Position numbers and translations under genes: made by a program | Notes under the pieces: model-generated | Database searches by the model: none | The model's input: the letters and a program-made list of their open reading frames with translations, nothing else | What the model was told of the DNA's origin: nothing | In this document: positions 31,673-42,792 of the stretch, in pieces | Position numbering within the stretch: position 1 is the first letter of the stretch | How the letters are laid out: each line of letters starts with the position of its first letter | NCBI GenBank assembly: GCA_022578965.1 | Contig: MU400521.1 | Location: forward strand, 248,001 to 312,000 | Length of the DNA: 64,000 nt | Direction of reading: 5' to 3' | Source of the DNA: Xylaria sp. FL1777 | Lineage: Eukaryota; Ascomycota; Sordariomycetes; Xylariales; Xylariaceae

Positions 31673-33550
31673 TTATAGTTTAGGTTGGATATGTGATCGT
31701 GGAATATTTGATGCTTCTTGATTAACCGTAACCTCACCCGTCTTCTGGCCATTACCAAAGAATATGACTTGTACAGTCAAATCGTCCCTAACGCTGATAT
31801 TAGTTTGGTGAGACATACAGGCCTTAACTTAGCTTACCTATATCTTCTTGAGAATGGTGAGACGAGAGTCAGCAAGGCACAAACTTGCTCTTCATTCTTC
31901 CCCCCAAGGGCATTGCGGATAAGATGCGTAGCAACATTATTGTCCTTGACGACGAATCGCTCCTTCTCATCTGGTGAGATACCCCATTGGCCTAAGCGAA
32001 CGGGTGTTTTCTGGCCATCGGGTCCTCCATGCTGTCTGGCTTCAACGGGTAAACTTTGACTAGAACCAAATATTTTAGACCATACCGACCCAAACTGCGA
32101 AGGAGACTGCTCTGCAGCCTGTGACTCAATCCATTTGCCAACAAGGCCGACGACTTCCTCGTTAGTCAGCATTTCCCAAAGTCCATCCGTAGCCATTACT
32201 AAAAAATCGCCCTTGTCGGGTTGGATTTTAGTTGTAGTCACCACGGGCTCAGCCGTTACATACGGTGGAGTTTTGAGATATGGCGAGGTCTGTCGGGCAA
32301 AGAAAGAAGTGCGAAGTCGCTCAGAAATATCCCTACTCCACTTGTAACTGGCATCACCAAATGCTCGGGTGGGCTCGAGGCCGCCGAGCACTCGGCCGTT
32401 ATGAACAACACGGGCCTCGCCAGGGTGGGCTTTACGTAGGCGAGCTGCTTCGTTCGGGTTGCTACCAGTCTGGTCTTCGGAGAGAGCCGTTGCAGTCCAT
32501 TTACCAGAACTACTCCGCCGACCAAGTACAGCTCGCGAATCTCCCGTACAGGCAACTCGTAGTGTTTTGGAGCTACTATCATAAAATGAGAGTAGAGCGC
32601 ATGACCCTGACAGAGCCGGCCCAAGTAGCTCAGCTGCAACTCTCTTCGAGTTGGACCTTAAGACTTTATCCACACTATCATGGACTATCTCATTGTCTAA
32701 GCGGGTGAAGCCAGCTTTCATAGCAGCGTCGATGGCTTCGGGCGAGGGTATCGTCCCTAGGGTTTCGGCGGCCTTGTATGTGGTATTTAATTCTCGGCCG
32801 ACATAATTGATCAGTGTCTGCCGTAGCTTCGCCGATGTAGTCCATCCTCTAAGTGCGTTGTTAAATTTATATAAGCTAAGACCGATGGGTTTCTGAAACA
32901 TACGCATGGCCGTCAAAGACACCCCAAAACATCCAGTCATTATGCGACTTGCCCTGCTGTGAACCCACTTCGACGATCTTCTCGGCGTGGTCATCCTCAA
33001 TGGGGTTGTTGCTTGCTAGCTGGACAATGTCATATCGTAAAACCCCTTCTCCCCTGTGGACCAGGAAAGAGGCTTCATTCTGTCGCAACTTTTCGGTAGC
33101 CTGATCAGGGGTGAGCATCTCCAGGACGTTTCTCCCACTTCCGTCAGCGTTCTTCGAAATAGGACCCTCGCCTACGAAAGTACCCGTGTGTAGTTCATCA
33201 GCACCCACGACAAGAATGTTTCGAGTTGGTGTTGCGTCGCTCGACAGTTTGGTCGGCGTGGTGGAAAGCGCCCTTCCGAAACCCTGGTCTAAGCCACTGT
33301 TTCCCTTATATGTGTACCAGGCGCCGTAACCAACGAGGCTTGACAATAGGGCAACAGAGAAGCGGCGGAAATACATCGATGATCGAAGCGGTTCGCCTAG
33401 AGCATAGTTGGGGCGGGAGGAAGACGACCGAGTCAGGGTGAGGTTCGGATGTTGGGACAAGGCGATGCGTCGCGGGCGGCCAGCACGAGGAATGTTCCGG
33501 ACTGTGTGTTGACAAGTCGTCCGAAGAGATTTAATGGCGACGCGACGCAT
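31673..33550 (-). CDS. PTC5: Mitochondrial PP2C phosphatase (Ptc5-like)
   Basis: Mn/Mg-dependent Ser/Thr phosphatase; yeast Ptc5 reactivates pyruvate dehydrogenase by dephosphorylating E1-alpha in the mitochondrion. Exons: 33550-32904, 32848-31838 and 31787-31673 (590 aa). The start MRRVAIKSLRTTCQHTVRNIP is a basic, Arg-rich presequence; a TM-like segment (SVALLSSLVGYGAWYTY) follows. PP2C motifs: GVFDGHAGW (metal-binding DG), SGSCALLSFYD, RVACTGDSRAVLG, LSEDQTGSNPNEAARL, GLEPTRAFGD, FLVMATDGLWEML, and the final metal-binding Asp in RRYRDDLTVQVIFFG. The last acceptor was chosen so that RRYRDDLTV is restored; a nearer AG would give a non-family sequence. An upstream in-frame ATG at 33703 would hide the presequence and is less likely. 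Confidence 0.92.
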
Positions 33551-34125
33551 TTGGGCAAGTATTCGCTTGCCAGTATCGTGCAAGCATCCGCGCGTGATAG
33601 TTGGATAAAGGAAATAGTAAGTGGAAGAAGAAAGCAGGGATATGTAATGGGTAAGAAGCAAAAAGTGGATCAAATGCTCAAGTTCTACAACCTTATGGCC
33701 CATAGGTTACACTGCGTAGGACGAGTCTAGGACAGGCATGGGGGAGGACTGGCGTAGTCTAACCTATCCTATATTAGTTACCTACTCGATTAGCCTAGAC
33801 TCAACTATCCAGAGGTATATACACTCTGGGCAAGTCCCGGCCTACCTTAGTCAGAAGTTGGAGGCTCCTATCCTACGTAGTAGGTATGTCTCAAGTTTGA
33901 CAGGACATTGACAAACTCTAGCAAGTGAACAAAATATTTAATCTCACTTAAAAGGAAAAAAGAAACATTGCTGTCAATAAACCCTCATCGAACTCTACTA
34001 TTCACATAGGCTTTGAGGGTAATTCTTTTTCATCACTTCTTCTCGGTCATAAAGTCACCTATTGCTAGAGATACTATATCTCTATACTGCATCTAGAGCA
34101 AAGGAAAAAGACCCGATAGATCGAA
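33551..34125. other. Divergent promoter region
   Basis: 575 bp shared by the divergent PP2C and KPWE-motif genes. No other gene visible. Confidence 0.5.
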
Positions 34126-34972
34126 ATGGCAGCACCAGAAGCGTCGCAACGGGTGGCCGACATCCAAAGGCGTGCGGCAGAGAAACCTGAAGTTGCATTC
34201 AAGGCATTCGACACATACCCTTGGCAGGCTGACCAGTTGTTCAACGTGAGTAATCCATGCGCAATCGCTTACTAGCAAAACAACCCTTAGGAGGGGTACT
34301 AACATGGAACGAAAAGCGAAAATTGACGGGTGCTCTATATGCTATTGAGCCGGAGGGCTCACGCTTGGCCGAGACCGCACTCCAATTACGCATCGACAGA
34401 TTTGCAGAACGTATAAAGATCCAAATAGACAAAGACGCATACAAGCAGTGGCTTGCCGAATCAGGCAACCCGCAACCTCGGCTCTTCTCAGACCAAAATC
34501 TAGCACAAGAAGTAGAAGGAAAGGTAGAGTCTTTTATTCGCATCATCACGTCCCACGCTCATCTCCATCTATCTACCTAGAGCCATGCGCATTACTGAGC
34601 CAAGAACAGGTGCCACCAGAGCAAAGAAGACTCGCCATCCTTCATGCTGAACTCGGATATCCTCCGTATCAACCAGCCTCCTCAGAGCCGATAGATCCCT
34701 CGGTCCCTAGCTGGCAACGTGAAGCACCCAAGGCCGAGCTGTTCGTACCTAAGAACGCAGGACCCTCGAATTCTGGCGGAGAGGCAGTGCCGTACCCTAA
34801 AAAGTTTGAGGAGATTGTCAAATTTTTAGAGACGGGCCAGGCGATCCCAGGCATTCGCCAGATCCCGGACACAGTCATTGAAGATCCATCAATCTCAACT
34901 CGCGGAACTATGCAGGCGCCGCTGAAGCCGTGGGAGAGGAATAGTGGCGGCCCTACTTCGAATGAAGCGTAA
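34126..34972 (+). CDS. KPWE-motif protein, candidate peroxin Pex39
   Basis: Exons 34126-34245, 34317-34523 and 34583-34972 give 238 aa. The N-terminal half is helical and charged. The C-terminal part has the block YPKKFEEIVKFLETGQ then IPGIRQIPDTVIEDPS, and ends with LKPWERNSGG. This arrangement (a conserved helix followed by a Lys/Arg-Pro-Trp-Glu motif) is what I recall for the yeast Yjr012c/Pex39 family, which helps Pex7 in PTS2 peroxisomal import through a KPWE motif; the match is from memory and moderate. The first intron was extended to 34316 because the nearer acceptor at 34290 runs into a stop; the chosen intron has a TACTAAC branch site. Atg37, another peroxisome-linked factor, is 3 kb away. 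Alternative: an unrelated uncharacterised fungal protein. Confidence 0.6.
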
Positions 34973-35245
34973 GGCTTTTGTAGGCTTTTAAGCAATATGA
35001 CAATATTATAATCAAACGTAGTTTCGTAGATGGCGCCATCGTGAGTATGCATAGCAGGTGGCAGGCATAGAATTGCTGGTTAGCTCCCACGTCGTGGAGA
35101 AAAAAGGATATTGTGTAATTGCGGATGACTGCGGAAATCGCTGGTTTTAGGTCCCCCTCCTTTACTTAGTAGCAGATTAGATATGATATTCCTGTAACCG
35201 GTATATCCAGGGTGATTTCTCAATCAATGAGCATATAATCCTTCC

Positions 35246-36037
35246 TCATCGATCTATATCCATCACATCACCGTCAATGGAATTTTCACCCCTTCGTCTG
35301 TGGGCCAGTGACGCGGGAGGAGGCGACGCAGACGCAGCTGGTGTAGTCCCAGCAACTAGCATGGGGTTCTCTTGCATTTGGCGTTCAAGGATGGCTCTGC
35401 GTTCGTCTTTCTCTTTCTGGACGACAAGCCTGTGTCCATCAACCTGATCATCCCATCCCCATTTGACAAGATTGAGCACATGCGTCAGCGGCACGGAGCC
35501 TGGCGTCTGCCGGTTCTCGTCCACTTCCAGCCTGAACATTTTCTCGCGACGCAACGTCGAAAGATCCGCGTACTCGGGGTGCGGAGGCCTTGGATGTGAT
35601 GCAGATGAATAGTGTTGGTGATAAGACCTACCTGCATCTTCGTTATCCCGGTACCTGTCGGGTCCTAGGATCCTCGACACGGCGTCCTCGTCCTCTCGAA
35701 GAATCATCTCCTCAAGAAGTAGTTCGTTATCCGTTCTCCACTGCTGATCCTTGGCCGGGCGACCATGCGTTTGCTGCTGTATGCGCTCAGCCTGTCCGAC
35801 GCGTCGAACACGCTCGGCCTCTCGCGCCAACATCAGAACCATGTTCTTCTCGACACGAGCAGCGTGCCAATCGAGTTCATCAATCATAGTTTCTAGGCGA
35901 ACTTTGGGATCATCCGACAATGGCGGTGGCGTTTTGGTGAAGTCTCTATCAGTTGGTACGTAGATTGACGGAGCGATAGTGCTCAAGGGTGGAATATCCT
36001 CCGGACCATCTTGGCCAGACACCCTTTCGGTAGTCAT
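35246..36037 (-). CDS. Hypothetical charged coiled-coil protein
   Basis: Single-exon 263-aa protein without a recognisable catalytic domain. The middle is highly charged and probably helical (LETMIDELDWHAARVEKNMVLMLAREAERVRRV and the NELLLEEMILREDEDAV stretch). A second block, LSTLRREKMFRLEVDENRQ then VLNLVKWGWDDQVDG, looks conserved in style. The Pro/Ala-rich C-terminus ends DGDVMDIDR. An intron-like GTAGGT...AAG segment near 35588-35630 was tested and rejected, since removal breaks the frame of the second block. No signal peptide or TM. Could be a nuclear or kinetochore-type small subunit, but nothing in the sequence proves it. Confidence 0.7.
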   Translation of the reverse strand: MTTERVSGQDGPEDIPPLSTIAPSIYVPTDRDFTKTPPPLSDDPKVRLETMIDELDWHAARVEKNMVLMLAREAERVRRVGQAERIQQQTHGRPAKDQQWRTDNELLLEEMILREDEDAVSRILGPDRYRDNEDAGRSYHQHYSSASHPRPPHPEYADLSTLRREKMFRLEVDENRQTPGSVPLTHVLNLVKWGWDDQVDGHRLVVQKEKDERRAILERQMQENPMLVAGTTPAASASPPPASLAHRRRGENSIDGDVMDIDR

Positions 36038-37909
36038 GATTCATAGCCTTGATATCGACGAAAATAATACCTGGATAACTACTTAGTAATAAGTCCGTAT
36101 CCTCGGCTACAAACATTGACATCTTACACTTATCCAAGCCTACCCTAGGCCATCATTACTCTACCCCTTCTGAATCAAAAAAGGGAGTTAGGCTATAAGG
36201 ACGCTCTTCCTTCTGTAGCAATACTACTAGAGCTAGGGAGGCTTGGAAATTGTTTGAAGAGTGAGCTCATCAAAGAAAAAAAGACAGGGTTGAAGACGCG
36301 ATGTTTTATGTCACCAGATGGTTTATGTAATCAATAGGTTATGAGTACCTATTTACATAGGCTGTTAAGTATTGCCCGGACGAGACCACGTTTTATAAGA
36401 TAGGTAGTGTAGCTATCTACGCAGTAGACTGTTGTATCACTACACCAATTCGCTGTATGCAAAAGTTGGTACCCTAGTCTCGGTTAGGTAAGCACGAGCC
36501 AGGACCTACAGTACTAGGTACCTAGGGCAATCGTTGCCGGGTTCTTAATAACCCAGCACAACGAGAGGAAAGGCATTTGTACATAGGTAAATCACCAGAG
36601 GAAATATTAACTCATTTATTAAGCCAATTCTATGAATTAAGAATCACAAATCTATTTTCTGCAATCCTAGCCCCCCAAGTACGAGTAGTGTACACGTTTC
36701 TCCAACAATACCTAGCGTTAGTAATATCACACCACCTACTTCGTACGTAGTACTACATCCGAATTACGGACGTCCCTTATTTCAACGTGATATAGGAAGG
36801 AGGTGGACATTTTATGCGGGTACGTATCTTATTGAGAATCCTAATAATCAACAGAAAGAAGATTGCTGATTAAGTACCGTTATTGATATCATACTTAGAT
36901 TCTCATTCATTGAGTAAATCTTCCTCTACGATTGTTTGATGCTCTCTGTCACATTTATTGCCAACTTAGCAATGTCTTGGAGCTGTTCTACGTCGACACA
37001 TAATTGAAATGACGACGTCTTCCATATGTATGGGAAATTTGAAGTATCGGGGGTGTTGCAGTAGAAAACGAGAGCCAAATCAACACTGGCTAGCACTTGA
37101 GGGACTACAACACAAGCAATTGCCCCTAATGTAGTATAGGAACACGTAGTTGTGTTGTCGATGTAGCTTTTGCTTAAATTCCCATCGATTGTCCTAGGAA
37201 TTTAGGGTGATATCTAGGAGTAAAGCTTCGATTCTGTCCAAGTGCCCATTTGAACATTGCCCATGACAAGGAAGGTATGCACTACCCAAGCCTCTTTGAA
37301 TTTAGGGAGTGATAAGGCCACCAGGAGGCTATTGCTGCCTTACGACGGACAAGATGGTCAGAAAGGACTATAGTGAAAAGAATCCAGTAGGCTCATTGTC
37401 AGTCCTATTTTGTTTCTCCAATAACGGCTGTTGCCAACTTATGACATAGCCGTCGAGACAAAATGCTTTAACCTAAGAAGCAACCCCAGGACGATACGTA
37501 TAGATATCGTATGGTGCATGCAAGTATATGCTCTTTGGCTCGAACCTATGCGGCAATGGCAACCATTAAGGAACCAGCTCTAGCGGTAATGGTGTGAATA
37601 TCTGGCACCAACTGGTCCGCCTCGGCTTCGTTTAATCAGGACTCCAATATATCCAAATTCAGAGATGCGAGTCTGGTCATCCATTTTGCACACCCAGCGG
37701 TGTATCACGTATTAACACATGATAAGCTTTGCATATTCGAAAATATTTCAAAGCCCAGTCGACACCTCTCAACGCAGTAATTTGGGAGGAATTATTCGCG
37801 ACCAAAACTGGGCTTGCGGGCCGCTATAACGCACGAACAGATCTCTAGAGAGAATACGGATTCGTCTAATTATTGGAATAGCTTAACCTGGTATCGGTGA
37901 AGTTGTATA
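36038..37909. other. Long AT-rich intergenic stretch
   Basis: About 1.9 kb, stop-rich in all frames, with scattered TACCTAGG-type motifs near 36510-36530. I see no gene; possibly a decayed element, but no repeat ends are visible. Confidence 0.5.
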
Positions 37910-39006
37910 TCACCTCGATGGGAGTATCTTTCTGGCGTACTCACGTACTACCTGAAGTATTGCTCGTACTTGATCTTCAAGTCGTCGGTCCTTTCGTCTC
38001 CGCATCCATATAAGAATGACAGCAAGGATAAAAATGTCGATGGCGAAGTGCTTTGCGACGAGCCTCAGTACCCACCCAATCCGTGCTGGAATGCTTCTTT
38101 CTTTCTTTGCTCTCCATTCCCGCCCTGTTGTGATCTGTTCTCGTAATGCTGCTATTTCCGCAGATAACCGCATAAGTGCCCGTTCGACTTTGCGTGACCA
38201 ACGATCTCCTTTTCTGACATAGTCTCCTTCACCTTCGTCCTCTTGTTTGTCTCGATATCGGTGTTCTGCTGCATCATCCTCGCTCATCGGACTTAGTACT
38301 TTCATCGGCCCCTCAGTGCCGCTTAAGGGCTGCTGAAAACGTTGTGGTTCCACAAATGAGGAGCGGCCTTTCGGCGATGAATTTGATGACGAGGGACTAT
38401 TGCTTTTGATTTGGTTCCAGACAAATTCGAGCTCAGCGACTAGTTCTGAGGCGTCTCTAGTGATCAGTTAGCCAGAATCCTATATTCTAGAAGTGCCTGT
38501 TTCCCCCGCCACCGTGAGAACAGTCGGCATAGCGTGAAAACTTACGGAGTATTCGCGTAGCGATGCATGGTATCGATGAGCGCCTCAACGTACGACCTCT
38601 TAGCTTCAGTACGACTGAGACCGCTCTGGCTATTCCATGCATCCCACTTATCCTTTTCACGTTGCAGCTCGTCGATATCTATGCCTGTGCCTGACCGGGG
38701 TCGCTCCATCACACCATCCACATCACCCTCCATTGCCTGCTTGTACAAGCCATATAGTCGTAATCGGTCACCCGGCGGCGGTCGCGATGCTCCGGTCTTG
38801 GGGATCTTCTTGACTGTGTTGAGTGCGTGTACAAACACGCGGTCTATTACGAGGGAAACTGTCAGTATATGCTAAAGATACGAAATTGAGGGTGCGAAAG
38901 CAGGAAATCCGTAGGCAGGGTGGATCAATTAGAATGACCAAGGAAAGGAACACGGGACAGCGTTATCAGGGAAGAAGCCAAGACGCATACCAACCGAGTC
39001 CGCCAT
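37910..39006 (-). CDS. ATG37: Acyl-CoA-binding, tail-anchored protein (Atg37/ACBD5-like)
   Basis: Peroxisomal acyl-CoA-binding membrane protein of the Atg37/ACBD5 type, which assists pexophagy receptor recruitment. Exons: 39006-38991 (16 nt, MADSV plus one base), 38843-38546 and 38456-37910 (286 aa). The N-terminal ACB domain (about 5-105) shows RVFVHALNTVKKIP, DRLRLYGLYKQAMEGDV and KWDAWNSQSGLSRTEAKRSY, the usual acyl-CoA-binding helices. A Ser-rich linker and a coiled coil (RKVERALMRLSAEIAALREQ) precede a C-terminal TM helix (FAIDIFILAVILIWM) with a basic flank (RRRKDRR), a tail-anchor pattern suited to peroxisomes. The very short first exon is supported by exact phase and by GTATGC/TAG splice sites. 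The layout fits Atg37 better than soluble ACBP. Confidence 0.88.
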
Positions 39007-40484
39007 GGCGGGCTCGAATCTAAGCTATAAGTATGATCACAGCGCGTAATCCTTTCTCCCGCTTGTATAATACCAATCGCAGACGAAGGGAATCGGGATT
39101 TTAGCAGGTAGCTCAGCTACGCGGAGTTGCTCTCTTGTAATCCGGTAATGTTCGGTCGTTGCCGGGTTGCCGCCCAATTGTTATGGCAAGGTTGATAAGG
39201 ATTAGAAGTAGTCAAATGCCGCCGACGCGTCGTGTATCGCAAAGCAGCTCATCGGCCACAAGTTGGTGTTTAGGTATTATAGACATTAATTTGATCCAAA
39301 CGGCGGAAAATGATGTTCGATGGTATAAGTTTAGCGGGCTAGCGGAAAAGACAACAGTGGTGAGAGAGAGTTCGTCATACACCAATGCGCCCGCCCAGTA
39401 ATTGGCGAGGCTCCAGCTTTTGCCTCGGCGTCAACAGTGCAGTAAACCTAATGTAGATTAGGTAGGGTACCCCTACTTAGATTGGTACTCCGTAGGTAAT
39501 CTGCGATACCTAGCTGCGGGACTCCTGAATGTGTACCTTTAAGTACTGTAGGCACTTTAAAGTTAAGTACCTATCTGGGGGAGTTGGGGTTAGTGCAGTG
39601 GGGTTACCCATTATCACTTCAATGTTTCCGAGGCGTGTCTACAGTGGCACGTGAAGACGCCAACTTGTCCGAAGAACCATTATCTAGTGTGCTACTTAGG
39701 TATCTTAGTAGTTGCGAATAGTGAATGCCAAATAATAGTAGACTACTGTAGACCAAAACCTGATAAATGGAGGTTAAAACAAGAAAAGGGGTAGCAGTCC
39801 GTTGGCGAGTCTGACTAGTGGGAACCAAACCACAATTTTTGCTAGACAGAATGTAAAGTATTAGGATTTCTGTCTGCAACATAGACATTATGCATGTTTC
39901 AAAACTAGACGTAGATCTAAGAATTAGATCGCATGAACTACATAAATTCCAGTCCCAAACGCATGACTATCTAATTTCTTGGCATTTATGTGGATTCATA
40001 TTATATCCTTTTCGGGACATACGATATACCCTGGCTGGCAGACATGTTTCTTGAGTCATAAAGCTAGGTAACATGATTCTCGAATTAGCACGTAGTGCTC
40101 AACAATTTCGTTTGCTCAACACTAACATCCCGCCCCTTCTCAACTAGTTATTGTTTTACTTCCTAGAGAACGAACCACTGCCGAGCAAGATACTGCCCAT
40201 GTTGCTTTTCTAGCAAAGAGCTGAAGAGAAAAAGAGCAAAGGCCGATCAGATTACTAAGTACTTTGTGATTCTTTCACGTTCAAAGAGGGAGGGCACCGG
40301 CATTGGGTCAATACAGCTCCTCGGATATGATATACTACTCGCATTGTGATGCAATTTCACGTGCCTAGATGCTAACAACCCATTGAAATAGCATAATTAG
40401 GCTTTTTTAGGGAGGGTTAGTAGAAGATATATGATAAAACTCATTTTATCATTAGACGATACAGAAGGTTTTGTGTTCGCTAGA
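39007..40484. other. Intergenic
   Basis: About 1.5 kb flank between ATG37 and the CYTH gene; AT-rich, no coding signal found. Confidence 0.5.
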
Positions 40485-41575
40485 CTAAGTACGTGTGTTT
40501 TTCCACGTATAATACGCCGACAGCTTGCCGATGGGGGTTGGAGTCGTGGCGAACAGGTCTGGGTTCACGAACATGAACTCCTTTAATTCCTCCATCCTCC
40601 GCGCCGCGATTCTCTTCCTCTGTGCCTCGTGCTCTGCCTTGTCTTTACCCTCGGTCACAAACTCCTGGAAAAGCTCCACCTCTCCGATGGTATGGGTAAA
40701 GACAGATTTGCCAGACCTATCCTTCCCAGCCTTAGCCTCGGTCACCTCATCCATCACAATTGTCATTTTCGCTGAAGGCGTCGTGCCGTCGGCCAGCTGT
40801 GCCACCTCCCATGACGACCGTCGCGTCTGCAGGTCTGTGACTACCTGCAGGTCCTCCAGCTTCGTCATTGAATCTGTAATCTTCAATACCTCGTCCGAGA
40901 CGTTTTTCTTGCCGTCGACTTCAACAAATTGTGAATTATTAAAATGCCCTCCCAGTCGCACCTTAGCATTCCATCGTAGTTCATGGCTGCGCAAAGGTAG
41001 GGTTAGTGACTAACTTTACAAGAACATGCTCCGAGAGATTCGAATGCTTGATGTGAAAGAACTCAAACGAGGACATCCGAATTTCAGTATGCTCACCTAT
41101 CGCCCTCATGATCTTGATCGTTCTTTTGTCCAGAAGAATTGAGAGCCAAGGATTGAACATGGCGCTGGCGCACCCACAGGCCTAGCTTGCTAAGTTGATC
41201 GTTCTGTGTGTCGTAGTAGATGTCACGTATGATCTGCCCTGGCTGCCTAACCACGATGAAAAAAGGACTTCCTGGGTTGTTGCAGACCTTGCGACGTTGT
41301 GCCTGGGGGATTTCCCGTTCTTTAGACAAGAAGATAGAGGCGAAATTAGGGCCGAGATTGAATTTGCGCTCGACTTCCACCTTTGATACGATGCGCTTGA
41401 AGCGCGGAGCGGTAACGATTGACCTCGTCTGGCGCATTCTCGTAGTCGGTTTAGAGTCTCGAATTGCTGAAAGAGTTAGATGAGACAATCTAAGTTGAAT
41501 AAGAGAAAAGGCTTAAAGATTCCTACCTGTGCTGGAATATATATTGCTTTTGCAAAGAGAAGCGGCAAGCTGCAT
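40485..41575 (-). CDS. CYTH-domain triphosphatase (thiamine-triphosphatase-like)
   Basis: Member of the CYTH/triphosphate-tunnel metalloenzymes, which hydrolyse or transfer triphosphate groups in a beta-barrel tunnel; closest by layout to thiamine triphosphatase. Exons: 41575-41527, 41466-41097 and 40986-40485 (306 aa). The signature ExExK is in KVEVERKF (about E47, E49, K51). Other tunnel motifs are IRDIYYDTQNDQLSKLGLWVRQR, ELRWNAKVRLGG, MTIVMDEV and IGEVELFQEF, then the C-terminal helix. The first exon was picked because it gives MQLAASLCKSNIYSST in the right phase, with a 60-nt intron bearing a CTAAC branch point; other starts in that region fail by phase. The basic N-terminus may be a mitochondrial presequence. 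Substrate (ThTP versus inorganic or nucleoside triphosphate) cannot be decided from sequence. Confidence 0.85.
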
Positions 41576-42792
41576 TCACAAACATCGGACTGAAGGGCCT
41601 ACGAAACGCACTCACAAATATCATCCAATCAACAAAGTGTACAATCAAGTATAACAAATATTTAAGTGAAGAATTAACGTAGATTTTCTCTGTGCATCCA
41701 CCTGTAAATTGTTTTTGAAATATCAATTCACTTGACACAAGCTGTTTTCTCCGCGACAATCAGAGGGAATGCTGTTAGGTACCTGCATGGAATGCTGATG
41801 GCAAGACCCGGGGGGTTGGAACCCCGTAGTGGTATTAACTAGGTACCTACCTAGGTATATTAGGTAATTTATAATCAGTTCAGTCTGCTCTATCGAGTTG
41901 CTCTTGTACACTAATGGTACCGGCTGTACTACCTACTACCTACCTAGGTACCTTAGCTACCTCAATATGTACTCAGATAAGATGGAGTTGCTGTACTTTT
42001 CCTACAGGAAAGACAGCAGACTACAAACTCGATTAATACTATTTCTTTCTGATTGAAGCTCGTAAAGCCGGCATGCGTCCATACTAGCTGTCGTAGTTTG
42101 CCGTTTGAAAAGCTGGGATATTTGTTGGGAACAGCTCGTAGTCCCAACATTCATTTTGGTAGACCGCATGCACGGCTCTGCTTTGTCGACATTTGCTACC
42201 ACACTGTTAGATGAACAAAGCAAGCTCAAAAATAGGACAGAAGTACAATATACCAGGGGTTGTAAGAAATAAGCGATAGCTTCCGAACTAGGTGTTACTG
42301 TGACGTCGAGGCATGTTTCGCCGTGAAACCTTGGTGCTAGCAATATGACGGGGGACAGGGGCTTATCTTCAACGTTCTAAGCAGATGATGATATTTAAAC
42401 TCCGATAAGTTTAAGCTACAAATACATTAGCTCTGGCGAGGCGCTCATAAGAGACGATTAGAAATCCTCTCGACATTATGATTCCTAAGAAGTGTCTAGA
42501 TCAGTGTTTGTCAAAGTGTAGTAGCGCCGATTTGAATCACTGCTCATTTATCCCATTCGTTATCGCAGATTATCAGCAAGTTAGGACTTCGATATGAAGA
42601 TTCGCAATAAATATCAGCAATCTCATAAGAATAAAACTACACTTAACTGCAAGAAAATATTTGTTCGCTATCTCCCTACATACGTAGAGCCGTATCCGCT
42701 ATGATTTCCGAAGCACGATGTCCGCCCAACGCTATATCCTTAGGGATTAAGAAAAAAACACTTAGTTTGCCCACCCCATGCCATCAACACAG
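41576..42792. other. Intergenic with TACCTAGGTA repeats
   Basis: 5' flank of the CYTH gene and 3' flank of the viperin gene. A block of TACCTACCTAGGTA motifs spans 41839-41963. A 113-codon minus-strand frame near 42002-42343 has no domain and was not accepted. Confidence 0.5.
41839..41963. repeat. TACCTAGGTA palindromic repeat block
   Basis: Repeated ACTAGGTACCTACC and TACCTACCTAGGTACC units separated by AT-rich DNA; same motif as the other repeat clusters of this window. Confidence 0.7.

Noticed and set aside
35588..35630. Intron-like GTAGGT...AAG in the coiled-coil hypothetical gene
   Set aside because: Its removal shifts the frame and destroys the clearly coding second half.
42002..42343. 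113-codon minus-strand frame between the CYTH and viperin genes
   Set aside because: No domain, no signal of conserved coding pattern, AT-rich spacer with repeats nearby.
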